This document shows positions 52,331 through 61,200 of a stretch of 64,000 bases of DNA, piece by piece. The DNA comes from Chelydra serpentina (lineage: Eukaryota > Chordata > Testudines > Chelydridae). Under the pieces are notes generated by a model. It saw only the letters and a list, made by a program, of their open reading frames with translations. It was not told the origin of the DNA and searched no databases. Position 1 is the first letter of the stretch. Each line of letters begins with the position of its first letter. The position numbers and the translations under genes are program-made. The stretch is from the NCBI GenBank assembly GCA_037349315.1, contig JBAIAC010000018.1:8556001-8620000 (forward strand). The letters run 5' to 3'.

Positions 52331-53280
52331 GCAAGGTTATGGGCATACACGCCCTTTGAATGGCTCCAAATTGACTACTCGGAAATGCCTAAGTGCCAAG
52401 GCTACCAGTATCTTCTTGTGATTGTGTGCCAAGTGACCGGCTGGACCGAAGCATTTCCAACCAGACGAACAACTGCCTTGGAAGAAGGAAAGACTTTACT
52501 AAACCAAGTCATTCCTAGGTTTGGGCCTCCTAGGTCTATTGACTCTGATCAAGGAACACACTTCACTGCCCAAGTTATTCAATACATTACTAAGGCCCTA
52601 GGTATTTCCTGGCTTCTACACACCCCTTGGAGACCACCTTCATCTGGACAAGTGGAAAGAATGAACCAAACCTTAAAACTTAAACTCTCCAAACTGTGTG
52701 CACAGACTGGGTTAAAGTGGCTTCAGGCCCTGCCTCTGGCCCTCTTGGCAGTCCGCACTCCCCCTAGGGGCAGACTCTGTCTCTCACCTTTTGAACTTTT
52801 ATTTGGCAGGCCATACACTGGATTTGCTGAGCCAGGACCTGTGACTGATTTGGCTACTTGGGGTGACGAGGAACTGACCAGATATGTTATTTCCCTCCAA
52901 ACCACTCTCATGTCTCTCCACAGTTTGCAGCTCAATTTCAGTCCCTACCCGCTGATGTGCCTGCTCACCGGATCAAGCCAGGGGATTGGGTCTATGTAAA
53001 AGAGTGGAAACATGAGCCTCTCCAACCCCGGTGGGTGGGCCCTTTCCAAGTCCTTCTTACCTCCCACACTGCCATTCAAGTGAGGGAACGAGACACGTGG
53101 ATTCACCACACCCGAGTCAAGCGAGCCTCTAGGCCGGGGCCAGAAGCAGATGACTCCGGACTTCGAGGGAGCCCCACCAGCTCTTCCCACCGCGACCCGG
53201 AAGAGCCAGAAGCAGAGGATACTTGGAAAGCTGAACCTCTGGAAGGACTGAAACTCTTGTTCAGACGGACTAAATCCTGA
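52331..53280 (+). pseudogene. ERV pol remnant: integrase catalytic core and C-terminal domain
   Basis: Begins mid-pol and encodes the integrase core with all three acidic residues: Asp at 52373 (LQIDYSEM), Asp at 52547 (SDQGTHF) and Glu at 52655 (GQVERMN). The last two are 35 residues apart, the expected D-35-E spacing. A one-base shift near 52930 moves the reading frame. The C-terminal SH3-like part (RIKPGDWVYVKEW, RWVGPFQVLL) continues to a stop at 53280. N-terminal zinc-binding region, RT and protease are missing, so the product is non-functional as a polyprotein. Confidence 0.88.
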
Positions 53281-53292
53281 GACTTTATAATT

Positions 53293-54984
53293 ATGAATTT
53301 GCAGCCAGTGATACAGTGGCTACTTCTTTTGACTTTGCCCTTTCTATATGCCAACCCCCATCCAGCGACCAGGTCCCTGCAACGACTGGCCACATTGGGA
53401 CATTTATCTGATTGTTGGCTGTGTCACCATACCCGTTCTGAGGAAGGAATAGGGCTATGGGCTACACCTGCAAACCTCTCTGAAGTACTGTCCATACAGG
53501 TAGTACGGAAAACTGAATGGGTGTGGGTTGGGAAATACCAGTACGATAACTATGGGAAGATGTCTGAGATTTGGCATCATTCCTGGGCGGCAAAGGGGGT
53601 CCCTCTCTTTGATATCCTTGGGATTGGATTTAAATCGCCCCTTTGTTTTGAGAATGATCAAGGAACCGGGAGGGAAGTGGGTTATCTCCCCCCTGAGGCC
53701 TGTACCCAAACCCTTCAGTTTGATATTAGAAATGGGACCCTTTACCCCTTGAAAATTCCAAAAAAACCTCAGAACTCACCTTGCCTTCTACAAAGGGCTT
53801 TAATTGTAAAACCAACAGGCGTGCGTTATCAGGGGCAATGGCTTCCGTCATTCCGCCCATTAGGCCCCATAAATGAAACACATGCATACTATATGGATGT
53901 TTACTCTGGCATTCTGTTGCCCCACTCATCTCTTGAAAGGATTTCTGGTTGCCCAAAACACCTGGGAACACTTACAGGTTTCATATTTACCTTATTTGCT
54001 GTTACCTACTGTGGGGGCATCCTGAACAATACCCATGCCCTAGGACACTTAAATGTGTCCCATTGGAGGCGTCAGGACCGAATACTGGGTAACTCTAAGC
54101 ACCGGGATATCAGGGTGGGCTGGCACCATCGAGTTGCAGGAAGTACCCTTACCCTTTACGTAGAGACCCCCAGCTTGTATTTCATCTGTGGCCACAGTGC
54201 CTACAAAGCCCTCCCGCCAGGTTGGCGGGGTCGATGTGGTGTGGCCCGAGTAATACCAGATGTCCAAATAAATAAAACGTTAGACTCAAGTCAGATCCTT
54301 AACCTGGGAAGCTATTCTCATAGGCTCTTCACCCCCCCCCCCCCCATAAGGACTCGAACAAAGCGTGCGGAGAATCCCCTCGTGGTCAGGCAAACGGGGT
54401 TTCATTCCTTTGTTCGAGCGCTCATTCCTGGGTTGGGAGTAGCAGAGCTAGAAAAGGCGGTTGTAAATATTTCTGCTGAATTAGAGAAAATAGCTAATGC
54501 CTCCATAGATGTTTTTCAAAAGTTGCAAGGAGAAATTGATGAAATAGAGGTGACATTGCAAAATAGACGTGTGTTAGATGCCATGAATGCTGAATTTGGG
54601 GGGGCTTGTGCTCGCATTGGGGAAAAATGTTTTTATGTTAATCACTCTGGCTTAATTGAGAAGGATTTACAAGCTATTAAGAATGCTGCTGTTGTTTTTC
54701 ACGCTGTATCCCTCGATCATACCTTTAGTTTTGAGGATCTCCTCCCAGACCTTGGGTCATGGTTTACAGGACTTTTCCGAACAATTGTTAAGTGGATTAT
54801 TTTCCTTCTTTTCTTTCTATGTGTTATTTGGGTAATGTTACAATGTGCAAGATGTCTGTGTACTGCTGTCACCAAAAGCTCTGTTACCCGAGGGAAAACC
54901 CAGTATCTATCCCTTCAGCTTGATCGTAAACTGCGGAACGGGCCTGAAAATTTGGGCTTTGTCAGGCCCGAGGGGGGACTGTGA
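53293..54984 (+). CDS. ERV envelope glycoprotein, full-length uninterrupted frame
   Basis: 563 codons without a stop. A hydrophobic signal peptide spans residues 1-20. The SU subunit has CWLC at 41-44, the isomerase-type motif of gammaretroviral envelopes. A basic cleavage site ends in KR at 357-358, giving a TM subunit of 205 residues. TM shows a heptad region, an LQNRR-type segment, C439-x6-C446 followed by Phe instead of a third Cys, a membrane span near 500-520 and a cytoplasmic tail of about 40 residues. The stop codon lies in the first bases of the 3' LTR. Expression is unknown: the local 5' LTR lacks its promoter. The absent third cysteine may reflect a lineage trait or decay. Confidence 0.9.
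   Translation: MNLQPVIQWLLLLTLPFLYANPHPATRSLQRLATLGHLSDCWLCHHTRSEEGIGLWATPANLSEVLSIQVVRKTEWVWVGKYQYDNYGKMSEIWHHSWAAKGVPLFDILGIGFKSPLCFENDQGTGREVGYLPPEACTQTLQFDIRNGTLYPLKIPKKPQNSPCLLQRALIVKPTGVRYQGQWLPSFRPLGPINETHAYYMDVYSGILLPHSSLERISGCPKHLGTLTGFIFTLFAVTYCGGILNNTHALGHLNVSHWRRQDRILGNSKHRDIRVGWHHRVAGSTLTLYVETPSLYFICGHSAYKALPPGWRGRCGVARVIPDVQINKTLDSSQILNLGSYSHRLFTPPPPIRTRTKRAENPLVVRQTGFHSFVRALIPGLGVAELEKAVVNISAELEKIANASIDVFQKLQGEIDEIEVTLQNRRVLDAMNAEFGGACARIGEKCFYVNHSGLIEKDLQAIKNAAVVFHAVSLDHTFSFEDLLPDLGSWFTGLFRTIVKWIIFLLFFLCVIWVMLQCARCLCTAVTKSSVTRGKTQYLSLQLDRKLRNGPENLGFVRPEGGL
54970..54979 (+). other. ERV polypurine tract
   Basis: Purine run GAGGGGGGAC directly before the 3' LTR (TGTGAAAG), the expected plus-strand primer site. 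It overlaps the last env codons. Confidence 0.75.
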
Positions 54985-55373
54985 AAGACATAAGGTACAA
55001 TGAACCCCCTTAACCAGCAGCTATGGCAACCAGAGGCCACTAGGGGGAAGTAGATGCCTCGCCTACGCAAGACCTTGCATTTTTACAGTCGCCCTTCGCT
55101 TACACAAGAGCTATCCTAGCAGAAAAAACACTATCTTATACCAGTTTTTACTGACCAGATAGACATCCGAGGTCTGGCAACCACCAATCAAATGTTAACA
55201 CGACCAAGGCTTTGTCTAAGCGTGTATAAAAGACCTGTAATTTCTATGTGAATTAGAGTTCTGTACCAAGGTTCAGACTCTCCTTTTTTCTGCAGAATAA
55301 AGTAACCCTCTTTCCTTATCCCTGTCTGGCTGTTATTGGCTCTCAGCTAGGCGGACCCGATATTTCGGTAACA
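54980..55373 (+). repeat. Complete 3' LTR of the ERV
   Basis: 394 bp from TGTGAAAG to GGTAACA. TATAAAA at 55225-55231 and AATAAA at 55296-55301 place U3, R and U5 in the usual order. This LTR could still initiate transcription into flanking DNA towards CENPE, antisense to it. Confidence 0.9.
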
Positions 55374-55566
55374 GTAGCTCAAGAGAAGAAGTGAAGATTG
55401 TCAGCTTTAGCTGGCAATTACTCTAAACAAAAAAACAACACACACTAAAACCCAACCAACCAAAACCAAACAGTGAAGGAGTACGCTTTTCCCCAGTAAT
55501 TTGTATTGACTATATCAGTCATCAGAATCCCAAAGAGAAAAGAATACACACTGCATATGTAATACA

Positions 55567-56403
55567 ATGTTGCGGCTAGAGCAACAGAACGAGATGCAGA
55601 GGATGCTGCATGGATTCCAGGAGAGCCAGCAAACAGAATGACGAGCCCGGGTGGGATGGCAGGAGGCACTACAGCGGGTGTTTCAGGAGTTCGTGAAGGA
55701 ACAGATCCAGGTACAGCAGCAGTTGATACAGAACGTGACAAGTGCTGCCTCTGGGAAAGTGTGTGCGCGTGCGCTCTGTGGAATGGGCTCTGGGGGTGAT
55801 CCTGACATGTTCCTATTGATTTTCAAAAGAGTTCCCACTGGTGCAGGCTGGGTTAAAGCATTATGGGCTCTACGATTAGCTCCCTTCCTGGTGGCAGAAG
55901 CCCAAGCTGCTTCATTGAGCGAGAAGCAGGCCAAGAACTACAATGTGTTAAAGGCTGCCTTACTGGACCATGTAGACTTGGCAACTGAAAGATACCAGCA
56001 GAAATTTAGGACAGTCAGGTGGACTTACGGGGTTAGGCTGAGAGAGTTTGTGCAGAAGTGGAATGACTGGGCCAACTGATGGCTAAGGCTGAGAGAACAA
56101 AATGTGGAAGCGGTCCTGGAAGCTGTGATATTAGAGCAGTTTATGCAAAGTCTCCTGGATACCACCAAGGCCTGGGCAAGGACACACCAACCAGACACAA
56201 TGGAGGCAGTGATAAAACTGGCAGAGGGATATGTTGAAGTGGATTTTCTAAGGAAAGTGGCTGGTCTGACAAGTGGAGGAAGAGGGGAAAAAAAGAGGAG
56301 ATCCTCAAGTGGGAAGATCCTTGAGCGTGAGGCAGAAGAGGAAGGCCACTTCGGCTGGCAGGGATACAACCTAGTATCAGCATGGGGGGAAAGGCCACAG
56401 TAA
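55567..56403 (+). pseudogene. Gag remnant of a Gmr1-like Ty3/Gypsy element (SCAN-related)
   Basis: One frame with stops at about 55639 and at 56077-56079. Reading through them gives a Gln-rich N-terminus, then a segment with NVLKAALLDHVDLATERYQQ, RLREFVQKWNDWAN, ILEQFMQSLL and TMEAVIKLAEGYVE. The pattern is that of the SCAN domain, known to derive from the gag of Gmr1-like Gypsy elements in vertebrates. It is placed as a retroelement relic because no zinc fingers follow and Gypsy pol remains occur 1.2 kb downstream. Confidence 0.75.
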
Positions 56404-57609
56404 GCAGGGTTGCCCGTATATGGAATGTGGACTGAGGGAATATTGTGGTTGAACTGGGGTGATGGGAAGCACTAAGGGAGAAAAACAATTCCTGGAAGGG
56501 TGAACTGAAGACCAGAGATGGGGGGTTATTGATTCAGCTGCCAGTTTTTTTCAGGGGGGGTGGGGGGAATGCAGAGCCTCTGGAGTTTGAAAAACCATAC
56601 CCCATAGCAGCTTATGAGGGGTTCTCTCCTCCTTGGGAATCATGCTCCTGGTTCAACCCTCACACATGGGTGCTCATACTGGCATTTTCTAAGTTAATAC
56701 TTCAGTCTGCAACCTCAATAATGGCCTTTTAATGTAGCTTTATATGTGTAATTTCCTAGGTTTTTAAAAAAAAAGCAAATTAAAAAAATAAATACATTTC
56801 CAGCATGTGAGCCGTGATTCATCCACAGGACTGGAACCTGCTATGGGAGCTAATGGAGTAACTGAGAACAGTAGTAAGTTGCCATTCTCTACGTGGACCA
56901 GCACTAGAGGGGATGAGACACTTTACCAGAGGGTTTTACAGCCATTTATGGAAGCAGAGGAACAGCAAGACTCAAGCATGTGGGTTCCATTTCAGACTCT
57001 GGAGGGGTGTGTACAGATTCTTTTGCCCGTCCTCCTCTTCCCTGCCCTGGCTCCTCATCCCAGTCTCATTCTCCTCACTTAGCCAGTCCCAGTTTCCAGT
57101 CCCAGACTCCTTGCATTGTCTTCCCCCCCTTCATCTCACTCCATTGTTTCCAACCTTACTCCCCAGCTCCTTGCCCCTAGCGTCCTTGCCAGCCAATCCA
57201 AATCTCATCCCCCGCAATCCCTGACAGTTTCCTTGCCCGACTATTCCCAGCTCATCAGCCAAGCTGTTTCTTTCCTCCCTGCTCACATGATCCCCTCAAC
57301 TCACCCCAACACTCACATCCCCACTAAGTCCTGGATCTCTTTTTGGGTCCATGTCCAATTTCAGTTTACCCCCCAGCCTAACTCCATGTCCCCACTCTTT
57401 GCACATCCAGTCCCAGTTCTCTTCCTCCCGCCTGCACTCTGGCTCCTCATCAGATGTTTCCCCTATTTCCTGGCCCTCTAATCCCCAGTCAACTTGCCCA
57501 GCTGGTCCCAACCACCCACTCCCTATCTTAGTCTCTTCCTCTCCAGGCTCCTTGTCACACTTTATTCACCCTGCCCATGCAGGTTCCACTCTTGTCCCCT
57601 CTGGTGTTT
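56404..57609 (+). other. Decayed retroelement interior and C/T-rich tract
   Basis: No conserved domain found between the gag and RNase H remnants. 57025-57590 is a pyrimidine-rich low-complexity stretch with recurring CCCAGTCC-like words, whose open frames are compositional. Confidence 0.4.
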
Positions 57610-57917
57610 CCCCCAGTGAAATGGGCTGTGGATACACCAAGCTATTATCTGTGGGGAAACTCCTTCAAACTGGTGACCATGCCCTGGTACGTTGTCTGAA
57701 CACCATGAAAGACACCAACCCTAGGCTCATGAGATGGTATCTCTTGCTACAGCCCTATAGCTTTGAAATCCTTCACTGGGCTGGGAAAGACATTAAGGCA
57801 GCCAATTTCTTTTTGGGGAGGGAGAGGGAGGATTTGTCTGATAAAGCCCCACAGCAGAACCTGAGGAGGAGGAGGAGGGTGTGTGATAGGGTATCTGAAC
57901 CCCTTACTTGCTGCTAG
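57610..57917 (+). pseudogene. Ty3/Gypsy RNase H remnant
   Basis: The frame includes GDHALVRCLNTMKDTNPRLM and RWYLLLQPYSFEILHWAGKD, resembling the end of the RNase H domain in Gypsy elements where an acceptor Asp-His and a WxxxLQ motif recur. Probably part of the same decayed element as the gag at 55.6 kb. Confidence 0.65.
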
Positions 57918-58049
57918 GTGAGACCCCCCCATCACTCAGCTGTGACCAGTAGGCAGGAGCCTCCTGCCACGTCCCTCAGTGACACAACAACAAGAAATGG
58001 CAAGGGCTAGCTTTGTTGCCTAGTACAATGACCAATTCTAGTTCGATTG
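57918..58049. other. Spacer between Gypsy remnant and CENPE 3' end
   Basis: Short sequence, possibly the end of the Gypsy element (a TGTGATAGGGT phrase precedes it). No gene feature visible. Confidence 0.3.
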
Positions 58050-58152
58050 TTACATGCATAGAAACAATCTTTATTGACAAAAGTTAAAATTACTCAGACA
58101 AGAATCAACTGACTTTGTCCACTAGCAAGGACAATAACAATAACGGGCACCT
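58050..58152 (-). terminator. CENPE: CENPE 3' UTR and poly(A) signal
   Basis: A short 3' UTR with minus-strand AATAAA at 58070-58075, about 80 bases after the stop, followed by T/G-rich sequence. Cleavage is expected near 58050. Confidence 0.75.
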
Positions 58153-58250
58153 TTACTGGGTTGTACAGTCAGGTGCTTTATCTTTTTCTGATGCTCCAAA
58201 CCAGTGCTTAAAGCGATCTTCTGTACATGCTGTTCCTTCAGGTCGCGTGT
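58153..58250 (-). CDS. CENPE: CENPE last coding exon with CaaX box
   Basis: 98 nt after a TCTATAG acceptor. Encodes [20 protein letters not shown], then [11 protein letters not shown] and TAA (58155-58153). The terminal CTTQ fits a prenylation box, as in human CENPE (CKTQ). Confidence 0.93.
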
Positions 58251-61200
58251 CTATAGAAGAGAGAAAATAGAGACTTGTAACTTTCCCAGTTTAGCACATG
58301 CTGGAGTACAATTGCTTTATCTTGTCTAGACTTTTAGCAGGTGTTCAAAAGATTGAGCTAGACTACATGACCCAACCACTACTTTTAAATCCTAGCCTAA
58401 AGAAGAAGCTTCTTTGATCTTAGCAGTTGGGCTGGAACATGGAATTCTGTGGAGACCTCAGACGATTTGCTGGCAGAAGCAGCAGCAATAAGTTAGATCA
58501 CACTCACTGAGCAGTGGTGACAATGTCAAAACTTGCCCCAGAGACCTAGTGCTTCACCACACTGCTGGGGAGTATTGATGGTTTTTCAAACAGCTAATAG
58601 TGGCTGCAATGGTGCTGTTAAGATGTAATGCAGGCCACCAGTAAAGGCTTTCCCCACAAAAGGTGGCTGGGTGGAGAAGAGCAGAGAAGCCATTATTTGC
58701 AGGCCAAGGGTTGTGGAGACAGGCAGGAAAGAGGAGGAGCAGAGCAAAGGAAGGTAGGAGAAATGGGAAAGGAGACATTGCCCAGGCTGCCATTTTTGCA
58801 GCTGGAGGTGGAGAGACTAGTGGCTTGGGTGCAAAACTTGCTCTTGAAACTAAAGGTTAGGCCTTGGAGACAGAAATTTGCGTAAATGCTGCCTCTAGAG
58901 TCACGTGGGTGAAACTAGCTCATAGCTCTCTGCATTGGTGAGGGGCCAGTGCTGGAGAATTCACTCGGGCTGGCCAGAAGACAAGAATGCCATTTTGTGC
59001 AAAGTTTTGAGGTTTTGGCATCTGGTTTTGTTCTAGACTAGGATGAAATACAGACCTTTTGAAAAACTTCTGGCAAAAACCGAGAGCAACCTACCCCAGA
59101 GTATCCAATATTCCAGTTGTTAGGGAACTACCTATGATATGGAAAATTGAGGTTCTTCTATTTCAACAAACTAGCACTTTACAACAAATAACTGTTTAAT
59201 CCAAAAAAATCCCAACCACGTCTAGAATTCACCCCTTCCAAACCTTTCTGAACTAGAACTACATAAATGAAATAATGTAAATAAAAAATACAAAAAACCC
59301 TCAGAACCCAATATATCCACTGTACAATTGCACACTATTTCATTTGTCCATCCTTACTATTAATCACCAAGTTCAGTTTATACTGCAATAAAAGCTAGCC
59401 CAATCTTTCGAATACTCACCCAGTTTAGGTATTCAAGTCCCCAAGTACATATGAATTAACTGTAGTGTGTACCTACATTAGACCTTTCATAGGGTCTAGC
59501 CAACCCTTTAACGTTCTACTGAATAGGTGTTCCTAACAGAAACAGCATTGCATTACGCACCCGTAAGTGTGCCTAAGCTTGAATTATCGAAGAAATTTGG
59601 ACAAGTCAGTGGCAGTGTGTTTGGCGAATCCAGAGGCAGAATTTCTCGTGAAGAAACTTCCTTGGAGGGAGAAGGCATTTGCTCTTTAACTGAACAAGGT
59701 GCGGTCTTCCTTGGAGACCTCTGTATCTTCTCCCGAGTGGTGTCTCTACAGGATTGTGCTCTCATTTTCAGTGCTCTCTCTTTCCATTTGGTTAGTTCTT
59801 CTTTCAGCTGAAGCTCATTGCTTAAAAGGAGAAAATGATAAGAGTGTAAACTACTGGAAGCATGATAATGCAAGTTCCCCCACACTGCCATATCAATGTG
59901 TCTTGATCCTGACTTCAAGGGACAATCTCTAGAATCAAAGCGGTTAAGTCTCCATTAAACTTTCTGCTGCAAAACTGTTAGACAACCAATTACTGCCAAC
60001 TCATACGAGCCAGTTTATATTAAAAAGGGAAGCCAGCTCCTTTCTTAAGGTGTAAGGAAGAGACTGAATGATAAAATGTCACCACTGGTGGTATCCGGAT
60101 TCAAACCGCCAATGTGTGAAAGGCACAAGTCCCCAGCCACAAAGAGAAGAAAGTTCATCAAAACAAATGGATCTTTCAAAATTTCTCATTTCTAGGATTC
60201 TTCGCAGAAATATGAACTCTTACTGCATTTGATTATAAATCAAACAGCAAGTATAGTAATGTATGCAGTTAAATCAGACACTAGATTCTAGACTCTGATG
60301 ATCAGCTTTTTAAACTTACCTTACTAGAAGGTCATTGTTTTTCTTCAGCTGCAGGTTCTCTCTCTGTAATTTAGCTTGTTCAGATTTTAAAATGAGCATG
60401 AGTGTGCTCTGCACAATTCCACTGCCACCACCACAAGTCAGGGGTATATGGGATTCCTGAGGAACATCTTTTCCTGATATTACTGGGAAAAAAATTATTT
60501 GAATATATATTAGAAGCTATTATTTGCTATATCTTGGCGAATTCAAAAATCAAGTAAAGTTGACCTTCATAAAGTAAATAAAGAAGTGTTCTAGGACTAG
60601 AAAATTATATTTAAATTCTCCTTTGGGATTAAGTGTTCACTGTACAGGTTACAAATACGGTTACAACAGCTTCAACCTTTCTATACAGGAATTCACAGAC
60701 TGCCAGTTACCTAGTATAAAATTCAGATGGTTCTCTAGTAAATCAGATGACCTAATGCATTTAACTGACAAATCCAAAATACGGTAATATTATATCAGTT
60801 ACAATTAGAAGAGAGAACCATAATTCCTAGCTCATAGAATTACTCAGCAGTAGATCTTAAAGCACTTTACAAAAAGAGGAAAGAATTGTTATTCCCCTTT
60901 TACAGGTGGGGAAGTTGAGGCCTAGAGAGAGGAAGGGATTTGTGAAGTAACCCAGTGAATAGAGCCAGAAACAGAACCCAGGTCTTTCAAGTCACAGCCC
61001 AGTGCTCTATCTACTAGGCCACACTGTCTCACATCTTGATATAGTGAGGATTCCCTTTTGCCTCCAGTTTTGCAAAAGCTATACAAGTGCCACGAACTGT
61101 GTACCACTCTGTCCAGGAGTGTTTGATGAAAGTGTGGGGCCAATTACAGAAATAGCCAGACATATCCTTCAGCTATGACAAGCAAAAAAAAATAAATAAA

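Larger units (their letters stand above)
52152..55373 (+). mobile_element. Endogenous retrovirus, gammaretrovirus-like, internally deleted, env retained
   Basis: A provirus in plus orientation bounded by TG...CA and an exact 4-bp target duplication GTAG (52148-52151, 55374-55377), typical of gammaretroviruses. Order: first 160 bp of the 5' LTR, a C-rich junction, the integrase part of pol, an env frame, a purine tract and a complete 3' LTR. The primer-binding site, gag, protease and RT are absent. The shared target duplication shows the deletion arose within one integrated or integrating copy. The two LTR portions differ by one substitution and three short indels, apparently small duplications. 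Confidence 0.93.

Noticed and set aside
57025..57590. Several Ser/Pro-rich open frames
   Set aside because: Low-complexity C/T tract; frames are open because pyrimidine-rich DNA lacks stop codons.
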